Positions 12,001 through 24,364 of a stretch of 64,000 nucleotides of DNA are shown one piece after another; the stretch's first letter is position 1, and each line of letters opens with the position of its first letter. A program made the translations under genes and the position numbers. The stretch lies in the NCBI RefSeq assembly GCF_910592395.1, contig NC_088309.1, forward strand, positions 9,798,501 through 9,862,500, written 5' to 3'. Source of the DNA: Lineus longissimus. Lineage: Eukaryota > Nemertea > Pilidiophora > Heteronemertea > Lineidae. The notes under the pieces are model-generated. The model saw only the letters and a program-made list of their open reading frames with translations. It did no database searches and had not been told where the DNA came from.

Positions 12001-15000
12001 AGAAAATTGATATGTTTATTTTGAGGCAACAGATTCAAATAAACTGCAACATATGTGAGATTTTAGCATATGATAATGATAAGACACAGCTACACATCTC
12101 GCGGAATGTGTAAATAAGTTCCTATAAATAATAAAATAATGAGATCATCAAGGAATAAATGCAAATTTTTCCTCAACGTTTGAAAAAATACCAAACAGTA
12201 CTTTTTCCTCGGGTTGGAATGTTGCCCGTACCACACAGGCTTTTAAGCTGTTTAAGGCGAACCAATTCATTGGGTCAACTTATCTTCAAGGACGAGACGA
12301 GGAAAAATCAGGCAGGCTCAACTGACACCTTTATCTTACATTTGTAAGTGCACTTTCACATGTCGAATTCCTCACCTCTTTCGAAAGCTTGAGCAAAAAA
12401 GATGTCATGCACTGAGCTGCATACGAAATGTACAGGGAGCAGGAACAGATCACTGATAAACAACCAACATAGATAAAAGAGACCAGTTAGGAAATCCAAT
12501 TCACTTTGCTAATATATACAAATTAAGGCATCAGTTTTTACTGTTAACTACCAAATTTTCGTAGGCGTTTTTGCAAGTAACCTCGAACCTAAAAATTGCA
12601 CAAATATTTTTTGATTGAAAAACCAATGTTTCACAAAATTATATAGGTGTGAAAATTTGGGTGTTTACAGGATGAAAACTCCTTGTTGGTACCAGTTTCA
12701 AACAAAACAACACGAAATGCAATAGCGAAGATTTCTCTGTGATGAGCTCATCCTTTGAAAAAGATTGTCATTGCAGGATGACTATCGAGAAACTCCAAGA
12801 CGATTTCTTTCATTTTGATCTGCAAGGGGTGTAAGACACTACCAAAATGCTCATTTCACCAACGTGAATACTTGGCAAGGCTTCTATTGTGATACGAAAT
12901 GTTTTAAAGTGAATCTAAAACATGTAACAGGAAATTGCTTGACTTGACTCTCAATTGACTTTTGCGAATTTGGAATCGTAGCACTAAATTCCTACATGCA
13001 TATGGCACCTCACAATAAGTTAGAGCTGGATTTATGTACATCTGAATGCACAATGTGTGAACTAATGTACAGTGACCAACTAAATTGAACCACCTTGTAA
13101 GCTTACCGGCTGGTATTGGGTTTTCTTATTTCAACTATCAGACAACTTCCAGAATTCAAATACATTTTCACATGTACCAATTTATCTACCCTATAACATG
13201 GTATGGTTACCAATCTTTCACCTTCTGGCGTTCAATACCTTCGATGCTCATTTAAGGTAACTGCATAAATCAGCAATAAGGCAAGGGGTGCAGAAAATAT
13301 TGTCATACTTGGAAACCTGAACACTTGAATACACGGTAGAAATTTCCTACTCTATACACCTTTCCAAAAATGGGGCGCTGAGTGTCCGAAATAGTGATGT
13401 CATAAGGGGAAACTAGGCCTTATGGTGGAGGGACAAAGGAGATAGTCATGGTTGACCAACACACTTAAATGCCTTTAATGACGGACAAGGGGGAAAAGTT
13501 AGTTCCAATGCAAGCCACCAATTTCGGGAAGCATGTATTGAACTCAGTCATACACAAACAGCATTCTTGCAGTATGTTGCTCTTTACTGCGTGTAACACA
13601 TATCATGGCCTTTCAAGGGTTAACATTCACAACTTTCTGGTGTGCATATCAGAAATGTACAAATTCAACTATGTTTAACATGAAATTATTCACAATAGCA
13701 GTCTTCTCATGAAAGAAATTAAGTCGAAAACACTCAGCTTTTTCGAAACGTAAACTAGTAAAATAATTATTCATTTCAACAATAACACATAGCTGACTGT
13801 AAAAAAGGGCCGAAGAGTGAGAAGACTGTTTGTGAATTAGTGATATCAAGGGATGAATGCTTTTCAAACCATAGCTTCACGAAGATTATAAAACTGTTTT
13901 CGGCATGGCATAACAGTCCGAGACAGATCTGGCAGTGCTGTACAGCCAGCACTAGAAAAACATCAAGAGTAACATCTTTGATATATCTCCAAGCACTCAA
14001 CAGAACAGACCGCGTCTTAGACTCAATGCTCAAGTTAAAGTGAAATTCCTAAGCCAACCCTTCAATGTCATCATTCACATTACCAAGTTCAGAACTCCTG
14101 ACATTGAGCATCAAATGGAAATATTCTGATCACCCCATTGCTTATAACGGTTGCACTGTCACAATCTATGAACAGTTTAAGAACACTCCTTCACGGGGTG
14201 ACAGGTTCAAACAAAAACCTTGAGCATCATTGAGTTGTGACAACTAAGTACACTAAAAAAATATTGATCATTTGTAAAATACTTGAAGTATTTCATCGTG
14301 TGATTACAGTTTATGATACATTCTTGATTACAATGTATATACAATCTTCTTTAGCACCAATCATAATTCCATCTCAATCAAAAACCATTTGATGCTCAAT
14401 CGAGTCCGAGATCTGGGCCCAGTTGCTCAATCAGTGTTAGCAGATACACTAGCCAACGCTACTAATTTAAATGATATTTTACTACAAGAGATAATGCTCA
14501 ATTGAGCCAACACTGGTGTTTGCCTCAAACCCTGATTGAGCAACTGGGCCAATTTCAAACACATCAGTATCCATTATGTACATTTAGTATAAAATGACTA
14601 GAATTGTACAGAAGTGATGTGTTTGGGTATATGAATGGAATGACAGGGGCTTGTGCCGAGTTGAACTTAATTGAAGGTTGTTAGGGTGATGCAAATGTCC
14701 TGATTCTGGTCTACATGTAAATATCTATGAAAATCACTAGGTTGTTCAGGAGGCAAAATAGGTCCATCAGCACCTACGACTCATAAATGTTAGGTGGGAA
14801 CTACATTTACGTGTAAATTGTATACAGGTGGGATACAATGAATCTTGCCAGAATCAGTTTACCAGGTTGAGTGTGATCAAGAATATGCCATCTAATCATA
14901 TCAGGGAGTATGACCCTCGAAAGCGAGTGATATTTCGCTCAACTTGAAGCTGTCAAAATACTTCTCAAGATCAAGAAGTTACCTTCCATCTTAAAACACC

Positions 15001-15127
15001 AGAGTATTGAGATACGATCGCCCGAGTCGGCATTCTGTTGCAAAATATTTGCAGTTACCTACATTTCTGTGGTTGTTTAGGTTTCCAAGTATGATCTTAC
15101 AAGGCTGTGAACAGTTATTTGCATTTG
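9081..15127. other. Exon-free region, possible long BICDL1 3' UTR
   Basis: About 6 kb separate the minisatellite from the BICDL1 stop codon. I see no splice-supported exon and no domain in any frame. The DNA is AT-rich and low in repeats apart from a short inverted-repeat element (14416-14550). It could be a long unspliced 3' UTR of the - strand gene. An AATAAA on the - strand lies at 9239-9244, just short of the satellite, but several others occur and none can be preferred from sequence. Confidence 0.45.
14416..14550. mobile_element. Short MITE with ~18-bp inverted ends
   Basis: The left end GGCCCAGTTGCTCAATCA (14416-14433) is the exact reverse complement of TGATTGAGCAACTGGGCC (14533-14550). 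The 99-bp interior also partly folds back (TTGGCTCAATTGAGC-type words). No open frame is present. The superfamily is unassigned, and the flanks show no clear target duplication. Confidence 0.7.
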
Positions 15128-18100
15128 TTACGAGTAACTTTCCGGGTACATTCCATGAAATTTCTTGGGTTCCTCCGTCTTGTCCTCCATTTCGACATTG
15201 AATCGCTTCTGCATTTGAATCTCAATCAGTGCCTGCATGTCCAACTGGAAATAAACGATACTAGGATTGAACAACCAATCAAGATAATGATAAAGTGGAA
15301 GAATTGACCAGGGTTACACTTAGGCCCACCATTCTGGTGCTAGTTTATAACAGGTAACCCGCCCAGCCCCCAAATTTGACTCAAGTGGCTGCCTGAAAAA
15401 GTTGGTAAAGACCATTGTACCACTGCTATTGTGCATGGATTATCCCACTAGCAAATGAAAGGCATTTATACTTTATACATCAATCAAAAGTTGCAAAAGT
15501 GGTTTTGCATACCGCAGAAAACACATGTCAAATCGCTTAACAATGAAACTGCTATTTGGTCAGCAGTGACAACATATGAAAATTGTTGACCCAGTTCAAA
15601 CTGGATGTAAGAAAGGGGCCACGACCTACCTCCCATTGTTCAAGCTGTTGTGATAACTCGATCTTCTGTTGTATGGCGTCCATCAACTGCTGGTCAAGGT
15701 TCATCAGATCTAACTTTGATTTGGCGAGATCTACTTCCATGGCATTGCGTCTGAAAAGAACCAATCGCGTATCAAAAACGTGTATCACAGCGGTTTCTAG
15801 TAAACGTTTTTAGCCTGTGCAGACAGACGTGTTCAAGCATTTGGGAGGAGAGAATCCTAAATTCCATGCTCACTTCTTTGTTAGTGGTGTGTACAGGTCC
15901 AGTGACTTCAATGTAAAAGATTTCAGAGTTTTTGAAAGCACTTTTTGAAAGCACTTTTGAAAGAAATTCGTGAGCCAATCTGCCATATTGTTATAGGCCA
16001 ATCGATGCTATGCAAGAGTTTAGAAATGATGTACTTGGCTATGGCTTCATCCCTGTCCTTTCTGGCCCGTTCTACAATCTCATCTCTGGTAAGGTCATCT
16101 GCCTGGTCCTGGTAATCATCCCTCTCTTTCTGGATGTGGTTTAGTTCATGCTGCTGCAATGTCAGCTGAAAACAGTAGTTCAAACATTACATGTCTGGCC
16201 ACAGCAAGGAGTGCGCGGGAATCTCAGTGGCACTGAGGAAGAGCATCCGACCTGTGATCAGAAGACAGACTCAGGCTACAAGGCTGAGTCAGTGCTTTCA
16301 ACCGGTTGATACTTTCAACTGGCCGAGTGTAGCACTCCTTGGTTTCTGCCGAAAGGATTCGGGATTAGACTGGGGCATGAATGTAAAGTGCTTTGAGACT
16401 GATGTTGAGTATAAAGCACTTTGAAAAAGCAACGTGTAGATTTTAAGAAAGTTTTTTTGTATAACTCGCATATTTCAATGCTGCCAGTTAATCTCACAAA
16501 ATGCAAACGCCAATTAATTTTGAAGTGCTTCTCCTCACATGATCATGCAAGGCATAAAAAAGAACTGAACTTTGAAACTGCGGCTAATTAATGTAATCCC
16601 AATTCGAAGTTTCCCCACTATATGTAGTTTCAAGCTGTGACTTCTGATGGAATTCTAGACCCTCCAGGTGCCGGCTGGAGCACACATGTTTGTACTCTCC
16701 CAGTTCACAGACCGAGGGGAGAAGTGGCAGAGAAATTAGCATCTAGGAAAGCAAAGAACTACACTTGAAGCAAACAAGGAGACATTGAAACGGTCTACTA
16801 CAGCAAATTATCTACAAATTCTGCCCCTAAATCTACAAGCATGCTCAAAATGCAAATAATATGAACTTCCTTTCATTCTCATACTCATATGATGAGCACT
16901 CTTAGAAGCTGCTCATTTGAATATCCCTGAAGACTTCTAAGATGCTGAAGCACGCTTTTGTAAGGAACCCTAAGAAGATCTGAATTAAAAGTTCTAGATC
17001 ATGTGCCAGAGGAGTTGTTCACTTCAGTGCCCTTTTTACATCCAGGACTAAATGTCACACCAAGATTTGTCATGCAGAAAAGTTCTAGATTGTAATAGGA
17101 ATATCAATGTACAATTTGATACAATCAAAAATCATATAGAAGCGGCACTACGCAATGAAGTGACAAAGCAAGAAACAACAAAATGCAAAGAAATATTTCC
17201 AATATCTCACCTCTTGAATTGTAAGCTAATGAAAAAAAGATTTCAACATTCATAATTTTACATTTCCGAATTGTATCAAACGACACTAGATCTCTATCAT
17301 CACCACTCACCCACACAAAAAGCAGCTTCCTTTTATATTATAGAATCATTTTGGCGGGATAACCCATTACTAGGAAAAAAGGTCCAAGAGTCACGGCCAA
17401 GCGTGCGTGGTCAGAAGAGACAGGTCACACACAATAGGATAAAGAATAGAAGCTACCAATTTCTAACGCTGGCAAGGGCAGTTCAGCTCACCGAAAGACT
17501 TCAAATCCTACCTATTCCAGAAGCCAAAAAAATAACAGGCCACCACCTCATTACACACCTTGTTAGTAAGCTCAGTAATTTCATCTGTCTTCCTCTTTAG
17601 TTCTGTGTCTTTCACTTTCACTGTCGATTTGACTGACTCAAGTTGAGTCTGGGCACAGGACACTTCACTTTGGAGGGAATCGATTTTACTTGTGAGGTCA
17701 TTGATGTAGGATGGACTTTGCTGGAAAAATGGAAAGTAGGTTTTTAAATATTTGTTTTACAGTTCCAAATCATCTTTGTACATGGTCAAACAAGCTACTA
17801 CTAATGAGCAAATATTGAAATTTGGTCGCAAATCGTCATTTTCGATTCAACAGAATTCCAACCCCGGAGTCACCAAACTTACAAAAAGAGCTTGTTTCTG
17901 CATCATATCCTCGATCAAACACCTCAGATCACTGAGGAGAGTGATGAGACTGCCTCGTTCAAACTCTACAAATGCTTCATCAATGGGACTAGAATCACCG
18001 TCCGCACGACTTCCACGGACCGTGCGTAATAAATGCCGGACCTGGCGGTAGGCCTGAATAACTTCTTCACGGAGCTGAAAGAGGAAATAAAGAATGCATA

Positions 18101-21100
18101 AATCAAGTGATAAGACATTCCTATTGTTACAAGGATATTGCTCTAGTTGTTGGAAAGGGTACTGTGCCCAGTGTCAATTTTAAAGCTGGGTCAGTCATTT
18201 GGAAAAACTTTTACTCTGATAACGCTCAGTGAAGTTCCAGTTCAGAGTATAAGACAAATAGGACGTTCTAGGTGGGTCAGACTGGTTACCGCAAGCCAAC
18301 ATATCACAAAGGAATGCACAACATGGTCGGTGTTACGAAGCTGACCGTCAGAAAAGGATTCGTATTGAAATACATGTAGTTCAAAACCGTACCTGGTAAT
18401 CTTCGTCATCATGCTGGCTCTGAAACCTTGAGAAGAGTTGCATGTCGCCACCTCCCGATGCCATTGCCTGCATGGTGTAGTCGTCATCATCACATTCGAT
18501 ATCGTCTTCCATGTCTTGGAAGTGGGGTGAGATCGGGTGGCTGCCTAGTTTAGCACTCGACTGAAAAGGGAATGAATATGTGTTCTAGAAATCAGATTTG
18601 TATTCTTGTTTGTATAAGACAGCAAAAGACTGGACTGTGGACATGATGCCAACACCATTGACATATTTTTATGCTTGGTGAGTCAACATGCCTTGCACTT
18701 GCGAGTGTCTGAGATGTCAGATGAGATCAATATGTCATTGGTTTATCACTTCAACTGACCTCACCTTGCAACCAAAGTCTTGGAGATTCATCAACATATC
18801 GCAGACTATCACACTCTCAAGACAGTCAGTCATCTTTTGAATTCATCTTCACACCAAATGTACTTCTCTATGGACTACATTGTACATACAATACACTTAG
18901 ACATGCACAACAGACAACCTACTGCTGAACAGTCATACCGAATGTGGCGTGGTCGCTAGTATCTTAAAGAACAACTTACATGTCCGCTTGACCTTGACCC
19001 CATCTCAACGTCTGTTCCTTCCATGTTATGGGACATCTCTAGCTCACTGAACAGTGAGTTGTTATGGCTGAACGAATGATTCGATGCATGAAGTGACATC
19101 TCTTCCAACTTGTCTTCCAGCGCTGAATTAGATTCACGTAGTTCTTCCAACTCTCTTTCTTTTGATCGAAGCTATTTGAATTTGAAAATAGAAAGTGGTG
19201 TCAGAAAATCGGAAGACAAAAAGGTGAACTTTCTTCTGTAACAACTGCTGCAAATATCTTAAAAACACAAAATATCTCAAAGGATTTTCTGATGGTCATT
19301 AAAGGAGCAAAACTACACCAATAATGCCTGCTGGTTATGGTGACATGACATCACGATGTGTATCAGACAGGAAGTTAAAAAGTTCAGAATGACATTGCTA
19401 TTCATTGGAAAGATCTTGAAGAGAAACTTCCATTGGTGCCAATAATGATGGGATTGATAACAGTTCTAAGGAACTTGTACATTTCTCCCAACAGCTACAT
19501 TCCTTTGACAATTCAGGTACTGGGCCTACCTGTTGGTCCTGTTCTCGTTTCTGTTTCTCTAACATCATGATCCTATCTTGAGATTCCTCCAAGTTGCACG
19601 CCAGAGAGTCTCGTTCTTCAATGATGTGCGTCATGCGTTTTTCAAGATCGTTTTTTCTCTCAGAGAGGACCGTTATCTGCAGCACAAGATATAATACATT
19701 AACTATTCGTCCGTTTTCAATTTAGCCATCTTTTTATGCTCTAGCAATAAAGGAGTTCTCATTTACAGTTAATGTGGATTTATTGGTGGAAATGTTAAAT
19801 CAAGTTAGGGGGTCATCCATAATTATCATCATTTAAAAAAAAGTTTGCTTCATGCTCTCCTTCTTCATTAATCGTAACTGAGCTTACCTCTTCACGGAGA
19901 ACCTCCAGTTGGTTGACATGCTGGTGCATGGACGTCCGCCGTGTTTTCATCTGGTCTCGCAACCGCTTCACTTCTGTACCTAACTCTTCTTCCTCATGGG
20001 TCGTCTAGAAAAAAAGCAACAAATATACCGCAATTGCTTCACAGGCGTTTGATTTTACAGGCTTCACGAGTCATTCCGTTTCACAAAAATAAAAAAAATA
20101 TGAAAATTGACTTTTAAATGTGGTTGATACAAGAGCGTTCCAATACTGGGACATACACGCGAGATCACTCACTACTTAAAAATCGAAATTTGAAAACCAT
20201 AGAACAAATCATTGAAATTAACCTTTTTAAGCTCCTCGGTGAGCCTTTCATTTTGTTTGGTGAGTTCTTGCACCATTTGATGTCGTTCCCGGTCAGCCAT
20301 TCGTGTACTCATTTCTTGATCGTCGTATTGTTTCCGCAAAAGGGCGATGTCGGTTTGGAGCTCCTTGACCGTATTTTCGTATTCACCTTCTACGGTTTCA
20401 ACTCGTAAACGTAGGCCATATTTTTCTTGTTGAAGCTCCTGAAAAATGGTTTATTTACAGTAGAACCTCCCTTAGCGGACACCTCTCTATTAAGGACACT
20501 CGTTTCGGTCCCAAATTGGGTGTTTTCATGCAATTTGACCTCTCTAATCGAACACCTCTCTATTAAGGACAGCACTTGTCAGTCACGAGAGTGTCCTTAA
20601 TAGAGAGGTTCTATGTATGTACTACACCTTTTGTTTTTTTTTAAACCCAGAGACACTTGAAGTTTTCAGTTTTAGCTAGCATATCATATAGCACTTTTTC
20701 AAATAAACTGTTGTACCCCATCAAAGAACTTTGGCATCCCAAAGTACTAAGTCCGGATGAAAGAGATGCTATGACGTGCATCACTTAACCTGCAAACTCT
20801 AAATCAAAGTTACTCAAATTGACTTGAACCCATGACCTCTCTGTCAGAGGTCTGACACTCGAGTCTAACCACCTCACCACCCAAGATTGCTCTAATTGCA
20901 CTTTCAAAATTACTTCAGCAAGCCCACTTTTTAAGAACAATCCATTGGCATGAAGCCAACCAAAACAGCCTGACAGCACGAATATCAAATGTACGAAGTT
21001 CACTCTGTACACAGCAGCAAGACCAGTTGATCCAGATGGTGGTACATTGTATAACAAGCTGTTACGCCTTCTCAATTGACAACAGTCATTCAGTTGAGTA

Positions 21101-22499
21101 GTAAAGTATTTGAAAAGCGATTGATGAAATAGCACAATGTGTTGTCTTAACAGCTGACAAACTGGGACAAAAGGCCTGCAAAATACTACTACAGTAGAAC
21201 CTCTCTATTAAGGACAACCTCGGGACTGACAAGTGCTGTCCATAATAGAGAGGTGTACTGATTAGAGAGGTCAAATTGAATGGAAGCAACCAATTTGGGA
21301 CCAAACCTAGTGTCCTTAATCGAGAGGTTGTCCTTAAAAGGTGTCCGCTAAGGGAGGTTCCACTGTACATGTACATGTTGCAGAGCCTTTCAAAATGCTT
21401 AAGGGCAAACAGCAGTTAAATTTCAAATTAATCAAGTTCTTGTAATCACACCCCGTTCACCTGTGGTGGTTATTTTTTCCTAGTCAGGACTGTCATTATT
21501 TATGGCAACGCAATCTATTCTTAAATGACTACAAAGGCAACCCACCAACGATTGTAATATCGGATACTTAGCGCAGCTATTATTCTCGTTGCCATGCCGA
21601 CAATAACAGCGAGGTGAAGGTCAAAAGAGGTTCCAAGTACCTAGAGACCTTTGGCTCGATAATCAAAATCAATACGTTATCAGCGATGTTACCTCTCGTC
21701 AATAACACTGACTCAATAACAATGACATGAGTGCAAAGCCTGGTAACAACTGGAAACAGTCCATGTTGTGCCATAGCACAGACTGCTAGTGCAGTCATTG
21801 TGACTGTTTACTCCTGACATGTTTTGGCTAATCAATTACCGCACTACGCTTCTCAATGACGCTGTCACATATTATTAGAATCTAATTGCCGGAGAACAGC
21901 AAAAGCCCATCATTGGGCAAGAGACTAGTGTCGATACCTTTTACCTTCAGAAAAAAGTTATTGATCAGACTTTTTTAAATGTTGATCTTTTAAATCCCAT
22001 CACCAGTGTATTTCATGCAGCTGACATATCACTTATATACAGAATTCTAAGGAATGTTGAAGTTCAGTGTCTCTAAATATGAACTTAGTAGCATCTGATG
22101 CAAGGCGTTACAACTTGTGTTATGCTTAAGCTTAGCTGTTAGTTAAACGTGCCTCACATATTGTTTACATGTTACTACCACACAACTGCACCAGGTTACC
22201 CCAAGGGCAAGTCGTACCTCCAATTTAGCTTGATATTCCTCCAAAAGTTGTTCATTCCGCCGCTGAAGTTCGTCATTCTTATCCAAGAGTGCCTTGCCAA
22301 GTTCCGCTGCAAGGATGAGGTCTTTTTCCTTCTGGGCAAGCTGGGCGTACACGTCCTCGGTTTCGCTACCGGGGTCCGACCTTGGGGCTGCCTGCTGTTG
22401 TTGTTGCTGCTCCATGTCAAGGTACTGGTAATAATCATCCAAGTCTATAGGGGTCGTCGGTGATGGCGAGGGCGATGCCTCTACACGACAAGCGCACAT
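15128..22499 (-). CDS. BICDL1: BICD family-like cargo adapter 1 (dynein activating adaptor)
   Basis: Eleven coding exons join in frame: 22499-22218, 20438-20223, 20004-19888, 19676-19530, 19171-18980, 18560-18393, 18074-17883, 17720-17559, 16165-16035, 15750-15630 and 15244-15128. They encode about 614 residues (human BICDL1 is about 573). Nearly all residues fall in coiled-coil heptads. Residues 64-68 (AAELG, followed by KALLDKN) form the CC1 box that binds dynein light intermediate chain. SLFSEL at 293-298 fits the Spindly motif used for dynactin pointed-end contact. The C-terminal block ([20 protein letters not shown], then [19 protein letters not shown]) matches the conserved BICDL cargo/Rab-binding region. 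The family links vesicles to dynein-dynactin. The chosen ATG has an in-frame stop just upstream, but TGTAG at about 22480 could instead be an acceptor for a further 5' exon. All junctions are phase 0 except 16035/15750, which splits a Lys codon. Intron 1 holds three repeats. Confidence 0.92.
20458..20615. mobile_element. TA-flanked MITE (copy 2), beside a BICDL1 splice acceptor
   Basis: It starts CAGTAGAACCTCCCTTAGCG after a TA at 20456-20457 and shares the CTCTATTAAGGACA blocks of copy 1. The far end is damaged (GGTTCTATGTA instead of GGTTCTACTGTA). On the - strand it lies directly upstream of the acceptor of BICDL1 exon 2 (20439-20440), leaving about 17 bp of original intron. The branch point may therefore fall inside the element. 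Confidence 0.82.
20821..20886 (-). repeat. tRNA-derived SINE head (candidate)
   Basis: The - strand reads TGGTGAGGTGG (RNA polymerase III A-box pattern, about 20870-20880) and, about 40 nt further, GGTTCAAGTC (B-box pattern, about 20822-20831). The spacing is tRNA-like. There is no convincing acceptor stem for a functional tRNA, so a SINE head in BICDL1 intron 1 is the better reading. Its body would run towards lower coordinates. Confidence 0.5.
21192..21365. mobile_element. TA-flanked MITE (copy 3)
   Basis: It is bounded by CAGTAGAACCTCTCTATTAA and GCTAAGGGAGGTTCCACTG, with TA at 21190-21191 and 21366-21367. It is 174 bp long, the same family as 2575-2752 but in the opposite orientation, and lies in BICDL1 intron 1. 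No transposase is present. Confidence 0.85.
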
Positions 22500-22915
22500 G
22501 TTACAATGATAGTTTGACTACGTGCTCGAGAGTGGGTTAAAGAGTCTCTATGCTACTGTGAGTTACAGTTAGGAGAAAGCCATGAGATTCAGCATCTAAG
22601 GATCTACATTGGGTTAGAGCAGCTACCTGAAGCCCAAAAATTGAAAGAGGTTGAAGTTGAAGGGTTAGCACTGCCATGATTGCGGATTATTTTACAGCCC
22701 AAATGCTAGTTTACTGATCAAGTGGCCTACTGTAAATGTGTTCTATAGACAATGGTCAACAATTTTCACTTATCGATATCAAAGACGAGTGAACCGTGTT
22801 GTTTTTGAAGCACCATCTGCCAGCTAGAGGTGGCATCACAGAGCATCATTTGGCAGTGCAACCCTTCTTGAGATGTGCATGAAATGAAGTGACAACTGAA
22901 ATACAACTACATACG
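22500..22915. other. BICDL1 5' flank
   Basis: No exon or repeat is recognisable. If the ATG at 22499 is the true start, this contains the 5' UTR and promoter. I see no TATA box in a convincing position. Confidence 0.4.
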
Positions 22916-24364
22916 TGTACATGTGTTCCGCGCTAATTACCGATTAGCGCCATCTAAGATTGTGCTGCGCATTCTTAGGATCGTTTAATTGCGCGGCAAT
23001 CTCGAGATCGCGCAAGGGTGAGCGTGCGCTTTTTGCCGATTGCGCATTTTAGAGATGATGATACTTTTACATGTTCAGCTTTGCATTGCCATTGGTAGCT
23101 TTATTTTTCACCTAATTTTTTGCTACACCAACAGTCACATTACTGTCATGTGACTGTCTATGGGATGCTGAAAGTAAATTAATTTAATACCGGCCAAAGT
23201 TGACTGTCGAGTGGTTGATTTGTATTTTGTACCTCAGGCCATACCTCAGGCCATGGAGGTATTATTATGATAACTGCAGGCCATGGCCATTTTATATTTC
23301 AGGTTATCCCCTAACACAGCTTGCTGATGAACATCCAACCTGAGAGCAATGCTTTGAAAATTAATGATTGATCAAGTACATTTGGTTGTAATCTTGCATC
23401 CGGATTTACTTAATGAATACAGAGATACATCTAATAACTAAGATTTTATTATACGTTTATAATTATTTTATTTATAATAACATCCCAATTAATGCGGCCA
23501 TGCCTTTGATAATGTGAACAGATCTCACTATGACACTTTTTGACCAATATGATATGACTTACTCTCCACATAGGACGACATTTTCTTTGTCACCAAAGGT
23601 GGGATTATAGTCTAATGAATAACGTAGGGGACAACATTTTCTTTCGCACTAAGTGTCCTTTATTCACATTGATGATTATGAACGGCCCCTTACCCCGGTG
23701 TAATGTTTTTGAGTGTTTCTGTTTTTGAGTGTTTCCCCTCATTGTTTGGGAACGCTCAAAAATATATTGACGAGTTTTTCTGTGTATCCCCCCTATTGAA
23801 AAGTCATGGTTTCTCTAGCTGCCTATTGTTTGGAAACACTGAAACATGGGGAACAACCACAGATGTTACACCGGCCCTTACCATAAATCTAACAATCCCT
23901 GAACAATCATTTAACAATAGAACGAATTCTACTACTATAGTTTTACCTGTTGTTGTGGGACAAGGGAGACTAGTGTCTCGTGACAGTAGTACGTAGGGGA
24001 CACCATTTTCTTTTACGCCAAGTTTCCCGTCCTCGTTTTCTTGTAACATTGCAGAAGTTGATGGGACTTTTCACAAAATTCAAGCCCATGATCCGTGCGG
24101 AAGATTATTGTTGGAATGGCAACCCATAGTTCATATATTTCATCATAATTTATGCAGTCTGATGTTGCAAATTTTCGGAGAGAACATAATAAGTCAGTTA
24201 TTTTATTTGCAGGACAATCATTCATCATTCGTTCATTGGCTCGCAAGACCCCCCCCAACTCCCTTGCGCGATCTCGAGATTGCCGCGCAATTATAGGATC
24301 CTAAGAATGCGCAGCGCAATCTTAAGATAGCGCAGATCGGTAAAATGCGCGGAACATATGTACA
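22916..24364. mobile_element. 1.45-kb non-autonomous DNA transposon with ~103-bp TIRs
   Basis: The left terminal repeat at 22916-23018 (TGTACATGTGTTCCGCGC, later TTGCGCGGCAATCTCGAGAT) is matched in reverse complement at 24261-24364. A few substitutions and small indels separate the two. The TIRs are GC-rich (GCGC, CTCGAG) while the interior is AT-rich. The interior repeats the phrase GTAGGGGACA-CATTTTCTTT near 23560, 23625 and 23995. No transposase frame is visible, so the element would need help in trans. I cannot assign the superfamily; no clear target-site duplication is visible. Confidence 0.85.

Noticed and set aside
20821-20886. Functional tRNA gene
   Set aside because: A- and B-box-like words are present, but no acceptor stem or convincing cloverleaf could be formed. 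A SINE is the better reading.
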